A stretch of 26,888 nucleotides of DNA, taken from NCBI GenBank assembly GCA_023259575.1, contig JALRHN010000006.1, forward strand, positions 1-26,888, in the 5' to 3' direction. Below, one piece after another: positions 1 to 8,461 of this stretch (positions within the stretch are counted from its first letter, which is position 1; every line of letters begins with the position of its first letter). Source of the DNA: Candidatus Kapaibacterium sp. Lineage in GTDB: Bacteria; Bacteroidota; Ignavibacteria; Kapaibacteriales; UBA961. Below the pieces are notes generated by a model, which saw only the letters and a program-made list of their open reading frames with translations, ran no database searches and had not been told where the DNA came from. A program made the translations under genes and the position numbers.

Positions 1-2
1 AT

Positions 3-1907
3 GATGCTGGAGCTGGAATAACAGTAGATAAAACAGGAGCGGTATATGTTTCGGGTTACTCAGAATCTAAAGATTTACCAGAAACCAATACAAATGTTTC
101 AAGTAAAAGAGATGCATTTATCATAAAGGCTCAAGTTGGAATATTACCTTTAAGACCAGAAATAAAATCAAGTGGCCCAGTAAAATTCTGTAAAGGCGGA
201 AGTGTTCTCTTAGACGCAAAGTCAAACAATTTTGTATCTTATCAATGGCGAAAAGATAGAGAGATTATATCTGGTGCAAACTCTGCAACATATATTGCTA
301 ATCAAAAAGGAGTATACACAGTAGATGTAATGGATGCAAGTGGATGTACGGGGTCTGAACAGATAGAAGTAACAGTTTTTGAGTCGCCTTTGATACAGAT
401 TGCATCAAAAGAAAGGGTGATATGTCCGGGTGATACAATTCCTTTAAGAATAATATCTAAAGATTCAATTATTGCTGTAAAATGGTTTTCTGATGCTACA
501 TTAACATGTGATACTTGTAATGAGATATTAGTTCAACCAAGTAAAACAACGAAATATTATATCACTATTACCGATACAAATAGATGTACTAATACAGATT
601 CATTAATAGTGTATGTGCTTGACTCTAATTCATTGATAGTTAATCAATTACAAGATACTTTAGCAGTTTGTCCAGGAGATTCTATTTGGGCATATATACC
701 TGTAGTGAATAATGAAGATGTTCCATTACAGATGAACATTGTTTCAAATGTAGATCCTTTGTTTTCTATTCCGCAAGATTCTTTGATAGTAAATGGCAAA
801 GACACTGTATTATTTCCGGTGCATTTTAAAGGAAGTGTAAATCAACAGTATTATTCTTATACAGTTCAGTTTATAAATCAATGTTCGATTATAAAAAACA
901 GTTCATTTACTGTCTCTGTAGAAAGCCCACAACTACAAATAAAACCAATTTCCGATACATCGATTTGCCAACTTGATGCTTCTAGAAGATATGTTTCAGT
1001 AAAGAATAATAGCAGAGTATCTTCTGTATTGTCAATTAATGGCGGTGCCAATAGATTTATTATTAATCCACCTACCCAAACAATTAAGCCCAAAGATAGT
1101 GTTGAATTTATTGTAGATTTTGCTGGAGATACAACTGGAATCTATACTGTTTCTTATTCTATATTGAACTCTTGCGGTGGCAAAGATTCTATAGGAATAA
1201 CGGTTAATGTAATAGGCAATCCAATGATAGTTAGCTTGCATCAATCTGATACAAATGCGGCTATTACTGGACAAAAAATTATTCAATTAGTAGAAATAGA
1301 TACTATCGAATTATTCAATAATTCAAAAAATAAAACAGTAACATTTACTGTATATCCAGAAAAAACGTCTTTACATTTAGATTCAGTTGTTTCTGCTTCT
1401 TGTGATATATCTGTGATAAAATCTTTAGACTCATTTACTATTACCTTAACAAATTGCAAAGGCATTTTAAATCCACTTGCAGAGCTGCATTATAGCTCTG
1501 TTATTGGTGCAACACTAAAGCCAGAAGTAAGTATAACAAAGGTATTTGCAGCAGATAGATGTATATCAGCTTATGCTGGCAAAATAGATACAATTACATT
1601 GCTTCCTTATGGATGTGAATTATCAACATTGAATATATATTCTACGGTGTCTTCACTATATTCAGTAGAAAGAAATCCATTACATGAGCAAATTTCAATA
1701 CAATATTCAACGGTAGAACAAGTGCCAGTTGAATTTATAGTGTATTCAATGTTAGGAGAGCAAGTTCAGCATATTCAATTGCCTTATCATAAACCAGGAG
1801 TATATCAGGCTCAGATTCAGTCTGATAATTTGGTATCTGGAACATATATACTTCTTTACAAAGCAGGACAATATGCAGATTCACGTATAATCACAATTCA
1901 ACGATAA
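3..1907 (+). CDS. T9SS-secreted SBBP-repeat / Ig-like surface protein, C-terminal part (5' end outside window)
   Basis: The frame is open from the first base, so only the last 634 residues are visible. The first ATG in frame (330) lies inside an Ig-like domain and is not the start. Visible residues 1-43 read as the end of an SBBP beta-propeller repeat (ITVDKTGAVYVSGYSESKDL, then RDAFIIK). Residues 55-118 form an Ig/PKD-like domain (YQWRKDREIISGA, GVYTVDVMDASGC). A second Ig-like segment and two choice-of-anchor-D-like stretches follow. The last ~80 residues have the features of a T9SS type A sorting domain (NPLHEQISIQY, VYSMLGEQV, SGTYILLY, terminal IQR). By family knowledge, the protein is exported, moved across the outer membrane by T9SS and attached to the surface or released. 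Its ligand is unknown. The stop lies 10 nt before the OmpA gene, so the two are probably co-transcribed. The domain reading is firm; the biological role is not. Confidence 0.85.
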   Translation, partial: DAGAGITVDKTGAVYVSGYSESKDLPETNTNVSSKRDAFIIKAQVGILPLRPEIKSSGPVKFCKGGSVLLDAKSNNFVSYQWRKDREIISGANSATYIANQKGVYTVDVMDASGCTGSEQIEVTVFESPLIQIASKERVICPGDTIPLRIISKDSIIAVKWFSDATLTCDTCNEILVQPSKTTKYYITITDTNRCTNTDSLIVYVLDSNSLIVNQLQDTLAVCPGDSIWAYIPVVNNEDVPLQMNIVSNVDPLFSIPQDSLIVNGKDTVLFPVHFKGSVNQQYYSYTVQFINQCSIIKNSSFTVSVESPQLQIKPISDTSICQLDASRRYVSVKNNSRVSSVLSINGGANRFIINPPTQTIKPKDSVEFIVDFAGDTTGIYTVSYSILNSCGGKDSIGITVNVIGNPMIVSLHQSDTNAAITGQKIIQLVEIDTIELFNNSKNKTVTFTVYPEKTSLHLDSVVSASCDISVIKSLDSFTITLTNCKGILNPLAELHYSSVIGATLKPEVSITKVFAADRCISAYAGKIDTITLLPYGCELSTLNIYSTVSSLYSVERNPLHEQISIQYSTVEQVPVEFIVYSMLGEQVQHIQLPYHKPGVYQAQIQSDNLVSGTYILLYKAGQYADSRIITIQR

Positions 1908-1917
1908 CGGTGATTAT

Positions 1918-4086
1918 ATGAACATCATAATAAGAATCTTATTTTCCTTTTTATTACTTGCTTGTATATCAATATATATGAATCCATATATATTGGCCCA
2001 GGAAGAATCGGATGCAAAAGCATCATTACCTATATGGTATGGATTCGGATTACAAGGAATGTATTTACATCATAATACCGATGGAAATTTGCAATGCTTA
2101 AATGATCCAGCATGTCCATCTTTTAATAGTGGATCAGGTTTTGGATTAGGACCACTTTTATCGATTGAATGGATGAAAAATAATTGGGGGCTTTTAAGTA
2201 CTTTATCGTACAATATGGCAAATGGTAATTTAGAAACACAAGACAGTCGAGCAAAAACTGTAAATCAATTAGGAGAAATAGTACCATTAGTGAGAAATCA
2301 TTCTGTAACGATGCAAGTACATAATATTACGAGCAATATTGCTCTGCAAATGAAAACTGGGGATATGAGAATATATGCTGGAACAAATATTGGCTTTTTA
2401 ATAAATCCATATTGGACAGCATCCTCATCATTAATTTCACCATCGAATATTACATTCCCATCTGGTAAAAGAGATACAATATTTGTTAATCAACAAACTA
2501 TTCAAAATCATAATCCAGTACAATTTGGATCTATACTAGGCATTGGCTATGATTTCACATTAAAAGACAAAGTAAAAATAACACCAGAATTAACATATTC
2601 CCTGCCATTTAGTTCAATGGTAAGTTCATCAGATTGGAAACAATCCTCTTTAGCCTTATCGGTATCAGTCAGGTGGGGTAAAGAATCAAAAAAGGATGAA
2701 GAATTCAAAAAAGATATATTTATAGATACTATAGAAGTAAAAAGACCTGAATTCATCGGAAAAAGAATAGTGAAAGGATCTACTCTTCAATCTTTAGAGA
2801 TATCCGAAACGTCATCTGCTATTATAACCACCGAAATCATCAAAAGAACAGATACTTTAATTATTGGAAGTCCACCACCTGCCCCGGCAAAACCACCTAC
2901 AGTGAATTTATTAGCCTATGCACAGCAAGATTCTGTTGTGCAACAGGTAAAAGCTATTTCTTTGCAAGGACAATTTGTCACAGAAGGATTTCCAATCTTA
3001 CCTCTGGTATTTTTTAAACCACAATCTTCCGAATTAGCTGAACGATATCATCAATTAGAATCTTCTGAAGGATTTAGTTCTGATAGTTTAGAACCCAATT
3101 CAATACTTCAGCATAAAGATATATTGAATATTATCGGAGAGAGATTATCAAAAAATCCACAGTCTACGATAAACCTTTCTAGTATGTCAGACCCAATTAC
3201 AGAAAAATCTGATTGTGATTTGGCATTAAAAAGAGCGCAAACAGTAAAGCAATATTTAGAGAATATATGGTTAATTGATCAATCAAGAATTACAATTAAT
3301 CCTATGGGAAAGAATTGCAGGCCGGAATCACCTACACAATCAAAAACAGAAGCAGGATTTGAAGAAAATAGAAGGGTCGAAATATATTCAGATGATGATG
3401 TTATACTTAATCCTGTAGTTAGAACAAGGTATATACAATTGACAGATTATTCTCCCAAAATCATACAATTGAATCCAGAAGGAAGTACAAATACAGGAAT
3501 AAACAAATGGCAACTACATGCAGAATATGGAGATAATGAAATTCTAGATACAAATGGATTAGGAATTGCTCCTGTTTTAGACTATTCAATAGAACCAAAT
3601 ATTGCGACATTAATGAATTCAGGAGAACCATCAGTATTTCAAGCATCTTTAACACTACAGGATAGAAAAGGATTATCAAGTACAGGTATTTTAGAAATTC
3701 CTATTGATAGAGATACCACAAATTATGCTGTACAACGTTTATCTTTAATGCATTTTGGAGTATTAAAATCAACATTGAATGAAGCAGCTAAAACATCAAT
3801 AAGTAAATTTATAAGTAATTTAGAAGATGATGCTACCATTAGTATCGTAGGATATTCCGACAATCTAGGAAATCCAATAACTAATAATAGATTAGCAAAA
3901 TCTAGAGCAAAAGCAGTAAGTGATTTTATTAGAAAAATGAAACCTAATTCCAATATTGTGCAAATTGAAGGAGTTGGTTCTTCTAAACTTCCCCCAGGTA
4001 TTCCTTCTCACGAATTACCAGAAAGTAGATTTTTAAGCAGAACAGTTCAAATTGAAATCATCAGAAGCTGGAAAAATTCCGAGTAA
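1918..4086 (+). CDS. OmpA family outer membrane protein with beta-barrel and two OmpA-like domains
   Basis: The 722-residue product starts with a signal peptide (residues 1-27, cut likely at ILA|Q). Residues ~35-253 alternate as in an outer-membrane beta-barrel (for example FGSILGIGYDF, VKITPELTYSL, ALSVSVRWG). A Pro-rich linker lies at 319-327. Two OmpA-like peptidoglycan-binding modules follow. The first (~357-500) has FFKPQSSEL, SDCDLALKRAQTV and EENRRVEIYS. The second (~610-722) has IVGYSDNLGNPITNNRLAKS followed by RAKAV, with the usual Asp and Arg that contact diaminopimelate in OmpA. The first module carries an insert between its first strand and first helix (SSEGFSSDSLEPNSILQHKD). The ATG is preceded by GGTGAT at 1909-1914, which fits the 3' part of an extended Shine-Dalgarno site. 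The probable role is to tie the outer membrane to peptidoglycan, perhaps helping anchor the secreted proteins encoded nearby. The partner is unknown. Confidence 0.88.
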   Translation: MNIIIRILFSFLLLACISIYMNPYILAQEESDAKASLPIWYGFGLQGMYLHHNTDGNLQCLNDPACPSFNSGSGFGLGPLLSIEWMKNNWGLLSTLSYNMANGNLETQDSRAKTVNQLGEIVPLVRNHSVTMQVHNITSNIALQMKTGDMRIYAGTNIGFLINPYWTASSSLISPSNITFPSGKRDTIFVNQQTIQNHNPVQFGSILGIGYDFTLKDKVKITPELTYSLPFSSMVSSSDWKQSSLALSVSVRWGKESKKDEEFKKDIFIDTIEVKRPEFIGKRIVKGSTLQSLEISETSSAIITTEIIKRTDTLIIGSPPPAPAKPPTVNLLAYAQQDSVVQQVKAISLQGQFVTEGFPILPLVFFKPQSSELAERYHQLESSEGFSSDSLEPNSILQHKDILNIIGERLSKNPQSTINLSSMSDPITEKSDCDLALKRAQTVKQYLENIWLIDQSRITINPMGKNCRPESPTQSKTEAGFEENRRVEIYSDDDVILNPVVRTRYIQLTDYSPKIIQLNPEGSTNTGINKWQLHAEYGDNEILDTNGLGIAPVLDYSIEPNIATLMNSGEPSVFQASLTLQDRKGLSSTGILEIPIDRDTTNYAVQRLSLMHFGVLKSTLNEAAKTSISKFISNLEDDATISIVGYSDNLGNPITNNRLAKSRAKAVSDFIRKMKPNSNIVQIEGVGSSKLPPGIPSHELPESRFLSRTVQIEIIRSWKNSE

Positions 4087-4095
4087 AACTAATCT

Positions 4096-5145
4096 ATGAA
4101 TGAAACTCCTATACGTTTAACACAATATAGTCATGGTGCAGGGTGTGGATGTAAAATATCGCCATCTGTGCTAGATATTATTTTATCAACAAATGAAGCA
4201 AAGCCTGATAATAAAAATTTGCTTGTTGGTAATAGTTCTAGAGATGATGCTGCAGTATACGATTTAGAAAATGGAATGGCATTAATCAGTACAACTGATT
4301 TTTTTATGCCAATTGTAGATGATCCATTCGAGTTTGGAAAAATTGCATCTGCAAATGCAATAAGTGATATATATGCAATGGGTGGAAAACCAAGCTTGGC
4401 AATTGCAATTTTAGGGTGGCCAATCAATATTTTGTCACCAGAAATAGCAAGAAAAGTAATAGAGGGTAGCAGAGAAATTTGCAAAGAAGCTGGAATTCCA
4501 TTAGCCGGAGGACATAGCATAGATTCACCAGAACCAATTTTTGGATTGGCAGTTAATGGATTAGTTGAAATATCCAGATTAAAACAAAATAGTACAGCGC
4601 AATTAGGGGATATTCTGTTTTTAACAAAACCATTGGGTATTGGAATCTATACAACTGCAGAAAAAAAAGGAATATTGAAGTCTGAACATAGAGGAGTAGC
4701 TGCTAAACAGATGATGCAATTAAATAAAATTGGTGAAGAATTATCTGGTATTTCTCAAGTTCATGCTATGACTGATATAACAGGTTTTGGATTATTAGGA
4801 CATCTTTCTGAAATGTGTGAAGGTAGTAATTTGTCTGCACATATAGATTTTACTTCTATCCCATTAATGCCAGATTTAGAATGGTATGTTGCACAAGATT
4901 CTGTTCCTGGAGGTACTCATAGAAATTGGAATAGTTATGGAAATACAATTGCGCCATTAACAGATTTTCAAAAAGCAGTTCTTGCAGACCCACAAACAAG
5001 TGGTGGATTATTGATCGCTGTTTCTCCATCTGCCCAAAATGAAGTAATAGAATTGTTTCGCAAGAATTTTCCATCAGTATCGATGCAATCTATAGGATAT
5101 ATGGAGCAGAAAGGTCCATTTACAGTTAGAGTATCTAATGGATAA
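4096..5145 (+). CDS. selD: Selenide, water dikinase (selenophosphate synthetase)
   Basis: SelD makes selenophosphate from selenide and ATP, the selenium donor for selenocysteine and 2-selenouridine tRNA. The 349-residue product is full length. Residues 7-23 (RLTQYSHGAGCGCKISP) match the family signature, with catalytic Cys17 and Lys20 at the same numbering as in E. coli SelD. This is the cysteine form: there is no in-frame TGA. Other conserved blocks are DDAAVYDL, STTDFFMPIVDDPFEFG, NAISDIYAMGGKP, ALAGGHSID (here PLAGGHSID), TDITGFGLLGHLSEM and DPQTSGGLL. The gene starts 9 nt after the OmpA stop without a visible Shine-Dalgarno site. Its last codons overlap the lepB start by 8 nt (aATGGATAA), which suggests translational coupling. 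No selA, selB, selC or selU lies in the window, so the acceptor pathway cannot be told from here. Confidence 0.97.
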   Translation: MNETPIRLTQYSHGAGCGCKISPSVLDIILSTNEAKPDNKNLLVGNSSRDDAAVYDLENGMALISTTDFFMPIVDDPFEFGKIASANAISDIYAMGGKPSLAIAILGWPINILSPEIARKVIEGSREICKEAGIPLAGGHSIDSPEPIFGLAVNGLVEISRLKQNSTAQLGDILFLTKPLGIGIYTTAEKKGILKSEHRGVAAKQMMQLNKIGEELSGISQVHAMTDITGFGLLGHLSEMCEGSNLSAHIDFTSIPLMPDLEWYVAQDSVPGGTHRNWNSYGNTIAPLTDFQKAVLADPQTSGGLLIAVSPSAQNEVIELFRKNFPSVSMQSIGYMEQKGPFTVRVSNG

Positions 5146-5788
5146 TCAAAAACAACAATTATTTGAATGGAAAGATCTGTATTGGGGTATCGCAATAGCA
5201 TTACTTTTTGCATGTATTATACGGCTTAGCTTTGCAGAATTATATAATGTTCCATCAGAGTCTATGAAACCTATTCTGCAAAAAGAAGATATGATTGTAG
5301 TAAGTAAAATGGCTTTCTCTTTTGGTGTTTCAGGGGAAATATTAGGCATAACAATTCCACAGAACTTAAGAATCACATGGAATACACCTAAAAAAAATGA
5401 TATAATTGTTTTTAAAGCTCCTGCATTAGCTTTGAAAGATTTTCCACCGATATCAGAAACAGTATATTTTGTAAAAAGAATAGCATATGGTCCTGGAGAT
5501 ATTAATCCTATTCATAATCAGATTATCCCATATAAAGGAATGAAGCTAGACAAAAATGATGATTTTTGGAAGCAATTTATCCTTGAAGATAGTAAACAAG
5601 CATCAATTTCATTGGTGAATAAAGAATATATCGTTCAACATAATTACTATTATGTGCTTGGCGATAATTCTGAGCAAAGTTTTGATTCTAGGTTTTGGGG
5701 TTTAATACAAGAAGAATCAATAATGGGAAAGCCAATTATCATATGTTGGTCGAAAAATTCTTCTAGGATAGGACATTTTATAAAATAG
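5138..5788 (+). CDS. lepB: Signal peptidase I
   Basis: LepB is a membrane serine protease that removes signal peptides from exported proteins at the periplasmic face of the inner membrane. The 216-residue product has one N-terminal membrane segment (about 14-33, YWGIAIALLFACIIRLSF). Box B is VPSESMKP, with catalytic Ser42. Box D has the general base Lys113 (VYFVKRIAYGPGD). Box E is YVLGDNSEQSFDSRFWG. A lipid-contacting stretch lies between boxes B and C. The start codon lies inside the last codons of selD (8-nt overlap). This ATG is the natural start because it gives a short cytoplasmic tail before the membrane segment. The protein is somewhat short for the family but has all catalytic boxes. 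Its likely substrates include the many signal-peptide proteins encoded in this window, nearly all of which have Ala|Gln cleavage sites. Confidence 0.95.
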   Translation: MDNQKQQLFEWKDLYWGIAIALLFACIIRLSFAELYNVPSESMKPILQKEDMIVVSKMAFSFGVSGEILGITIPQNLRITWNTPKKNDIIVFKAPALALKDFPPISETVYFVKRIAYGPGDINPIHNQIIPYKGMKLDKNDDFWKQFILEDSKQASISLVNKEYIVQHNYYYVLGDNSEQSFDSRFWGLIQEESIMGKPIIICWSKNSSRIGHFIK

Positions 5789-5802
5789 AAAAGGAAAAAA
5801 TT

Positions 5803-7185
5803 ATGAATATAGAATTTTATGGAGCTGCTCAGACAGTTACAGGATCTCAACATTTATTAACAATAAATGGATATAAGATTCTTTTGGATTGCGGATTATA
5901 TCAAGGCCGTAGAGAAGAAGCTTCAAGAATAAATAGAAACTTTCATTGGGATGCTAAAAGTATAGATGCTTTAGTACTATCCCATGCACATATTGATCAT
6001 GCAGGAAATATTCCAACATTGGTAAAACATGGGTTTTCAGGGACAATCTATTCTACTTTTGCAACTAGAGATCTATGCTCTGTAATGCTTGCAGATAGCG
6101 CAATGATTCAAATGAAAGATGCCAAGCATTTATTAGAACATAAAGGTGAATATATAGAACCTTTATATACTATTGATGATGTTGCTGATGCTCTGTCATT
6201 ATTTAATGGTATTGCCTATGAAAAGAAATTTGAACCAGTACCAGGTGTCTTTTTTACATTCTATGATGCAGGACATCTACTAGGTTCTGCAATTGTATTA
6301 ATAGAATGGAAAGAAGATGGAATTACAAAGAAAATGATGTTCACGGGTGATCTAGGAAGAGCCAATAGACCAATTTTAAGAGATCCAGTTCATATTGGGG
6401 ATGTAGATTATATTATTAGTGAATCTACTTATGGAGGACGTTACCATGAAAATGAAGGAGATATAGAATCTGAATTATTAGATATAATCCATGATGTAGT
6501 AGAAAAAAGAGGAAAATTAATTATTCCAGCTTTTAGTGTTGGAAGAACTCAAGAATTGGTGTGGTACATGAATAATCTATACAATAGAGGCTTAATGCCA
6601 AAGATAGATGTATTTGTAGATAGCCCCTTAGCAATCAATGCTACTGGTGTATTCCGCTTGCATCCAGAATGTTTTGATGAGCAAACCAGAAAAATCCTCT
6701 ATAGAGATGATGATTTATTTGCTTTCCCTGGAATCAAATATGTTAAAGATGTTATTGAATCAAAAAAAATTAATAGATCTGGTAAACCTGCAATTATTAT
6801 TGCAGGAAGTGGTATGTGCGAATCCGGAAGAGTGGTTCATCATTTGATACATTCCATAAGAAAACCAAATACAACTATTCTTTTTTTAGGTTATAATGCA
6901 CCTTATACATTAGGACGTAAATTAGCAGATGGAGAAAAAAGAGTAAGATTAATGGGAGATTATTATACAGTAAATGCATCTGTAAGGCAATTACACGGCT
7001 TAAGCGGGCATGCAGATCATTCAGGATTAATAGAATATCTATCAAACAGAAATGTATCTGCCGTAAAAAAAGTATTTTTGGTGCACGGAGAAATCGAATC
7101 ACAAAAAAAACTTAAACAATCTCTCGTTGAAAAAGGATTTGCTGATATCATGATCCCAGCTAAAGGTGATATCGTAACTATATAG
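5803..7185 (+). CDS. MBL-fold / beta-CASP RNA-processing metallohydrolase (YsgA/CPSF-like)
   Basis: The 460-residue protein belongs to the metallo-beta-lactamase beta-CASP family, whose members are mostly zinc-dependent ribonucleases related to CPSF-73 and bacterial RNase J. The zinc motif HAHIDHAGNIP (His61, His63, Asp65, His66) is intact. His158 (AGHLLGS) and Asp183 (TGDLGRANRP) supply the next ligands. The beta-CASP region begins near residue 240 (IIPAFSVGRTQELVWYMNNL) and contains AGSGMCESGRVVHHL. The RNA-specificity (RMMBL) tail has LSGHADHSGLIEYL and FLVHGE. There is a good Shine-Dalgarno site (AAGGA, about 5790-5794) before the ATG, 14 nt after lepB. The protein should be cytoplasmic. 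RNA cleavage is inferred from the family; some members remain biochemically uncharacterised. Confidence 0.92.
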   Translation: MNIEFYGAAQTVTGSQHLLTINGYKILLDCGLYQGRREEASRINRNFHWDAKSIDALVLSHAHIDHAGNIPTLVKHGFSGTIYSTFATRDLCSVMLADSAMIQMKDAKHLLEHKGEYIEPLYTIDDVADALSLFNGIAYEKKFEPVPGVFFTFYDAGHLLGSAIVLIEWKEDGITKKMMFTGDLGRANRPILRDPVHIGDVDYIISESTYGGRYHENEGDIESELLDIIHDVVEKRGKLIIPAFSVGRTQELVWYMNNLYNRGLMPKIDVFVDSPLAINATGVFRLHPECFDEQTRKILYRDDDLFAFPGIKYVKDVIESKKINRSGKPAIIIAGSGMCESGRVVHHLIHSIRKPNTTILFLGYNAPYTLGRKLADGEKRVRLMGDYYTVNASVRQLHGLSGHADHSGLIEYLSNRNVSAVKKVFLVHGEIESQKKLKQSLVEKGFADIMIPAKGDIVTI

Positions 7186-7204
7186 TATTCATTAGAATAC
7201 ATAT

Positions 7205-7212
7205 TATTTTTG
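7205..7212 (+). promoter_or_regulatory. Candidate Bacteroidota-type -7 promoter element (TATTTTTG)
   Basis: TATTTTTG fits the TAnnTTTG -7 consensus known from Bacteroidota sigma-A promoters. Transcription would begin near 7218-7220, upstream of the ATG at 7234 but downstream of a possible TTG start at 7210. This favours the ATG. I see no TTG at the usual -33 distance, so confidence is limited. Confidence 0.4.
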
Positions 7213-7233
7213 CACAAGATTACACTCGTTTAT

Positions 7234-8337
7234 ATGGATAATAAAGCATTGATAAAAGGCGCTGAACATCGTATTCAGCAGATAAGAATGTCTTTACAAA
7301 AAAAAGGTATAGACTGTTTACTTATTAACCATTTGCCCACAATACGTTATTTGACAAATTTTTCTGGTTCTTATGCAACTTTATGTATAACATCTAAAAA
7401 AGTATTGTTCCTAACAAATGATTTATACGCTGAACAAATACAACATCAATTGTTTAAGGTAAAAGGACTAACTACCTATATAACAAGAGATCCCTATTCT
7501 TTTATTGCAAAAGAAGGATTATTAGATGATGCTAAAACCATAGGCTTCGAATCAGATAAGATGTCTTATGCAACTACATTGCAAGTAAGAAAACTTCTTG
7601 CACCAATAAAATTAGTCAAAGCAAATGGTATTGCACAAGAAGTGACAATTTCTAAAACTCCAGAAGAAATTAATTTGATCAGAAAAGCCGCCGATATAAC
7701 CACAGATGTATTTAATCATATCATTACATTGGTAAAGCCAGGAATAACAGAAGCGGATTTAGCAACAGAAATTGTGTATCAAGGCCGTAAAAGAGGAGCT
7801 GAAAAAGAATCTTTTGATATTATCGTAGTATCTGGTCACAGAAGTGCAATGCCTCATGGCAGAGCTACCGATAAAAAATTGAAAAATGGCGATATGATTA
7901 CATTTGATTTTGGCTTTTATGTCGAAGGATTTGCATCGGATATGACACGCTCTGTAATGGTAGGAAAGGCAAATAAAGAACAAAAAGCAGTTTATACATT
8001 AATAGCAGATTGCGTAGAAGCCGCGAATGCATATGCAAAACCAGGAATTTCTGGAAAAGAATTAGATGCAATTGCAAGAGATAAAATAGTTTCTGCTGGT
8101 TATGGTGATTATTTCCAACATTCATTAGGACATGGCCTTGGAATAGAAGTTCATGAATCACCAGCAATATCATGGAGAAATGAAAAAGGTTTGATTCCGG
8201 AAAATGCAGTAATCACAATAGAACCCGGTATTTATTTGCCAGGTAAATTTGGGGTTAGGATTGAAGACGATATTGTTGTGCATAAAAATGGAATTGAATT
8301 ATTAACAAAAGCAACTAAAGAATTGTTAGAACTATAG
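7234..8337 (+). CDS. M24-family Xaa-Pro peptidase (aminopeptidase P-like)
   Basis: This metallopeptidase cleaves the bond before proline at the N-terminus of peptides (Xaa-Pro dipeptidase or aminopeptidase). I chose ATG 7234 (367 aa). An upstream TTG at 7210 would add eight residues but overlaps the likely promoter. The N-terminal creatinase-like domain covers ~9-130 (IRMSLQKKGIDCLLINHLPT). The catalytic pita-bread domain covers ~145-360, with dimetal ligands Asp225 (ITFDFGFY), Asp236 (ASDMTRS), His300 (SLGHGLGIEVHE), Glu330 (TIEPGIY) and Glu344 (RIEDD). Substrate-side His208 (MPHGRA) and His307 are also present. There is no signal peptide, so it is probably cytoplasmic and involved in peptide turnover. 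The family call is firm. Whether it prefers dipeptides or longer peptides cannot be read from the sequence. Confidence 0.93.
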   Translation: MDNKALIKGAEHRIQQIRMSLQKKGIDCLLINHLPTIRYLTNFSGSYATLCITSKKVLFLTNDLYAEQIQHQLFKVKGLTTYITRDPYSFIAKEGLLDDAKTIGFESDKMSYATTLQVRKLLAPIKLVKANGIAQEVTISKTPEEINLIRKAADITTDVFNHIITLVKPGITEADLATEIVYQGRKRGAEKESFDIIVVSGHRSAMPHGRATDKKLKNGDMITFDFGFYVEGFASDMTRSVMVGKANKEQKAVYTLIADCVEAANAYAKPGISGKELDAIARDKIVSAGYGDYFQHSLGHGLGIEVHESPAISWRNEKGLIPENAVITIEPGIYLPGKFGVRIEDDIVVHKNGIELLTKATKELLEL

Positions 8338-8461
8338 AAAAATCAGATAGATAGATTATACAATGTTTTTTATGCTTTGTCGTTAAAAGCAAATTGAAAT
8401 ACAGAAAAGAATAAATAAAAATATTTTGTCAAGATTAATGTTTGTGGAGTATTATATACCC

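Noticed and set aside
4131..4520. 129-codon minus-strand frame inside selD
   Set aside because: It is fully antisense to a strongly conserved gene and has no recognisable motif or start signal.
4096..5145. Selenocysteine at the SelD active site
   Set aside because: The codon at residue 17 is TGT (Cys), and no in-frame TGA or SECIS-like hairpin is needed.
8373..8391. Hairpin TGCTTT/AAAGCA after the M24 peptidase gene as a terminator
   Set aside because: Only six weak base pairs and no T-run downstream of the stem.
8422..8428. TATTTTG as a -7 promoter element for the 8462 foldase gene
   Set aside because: It is one base short of TAnnTTTG and no -33 motif is present.
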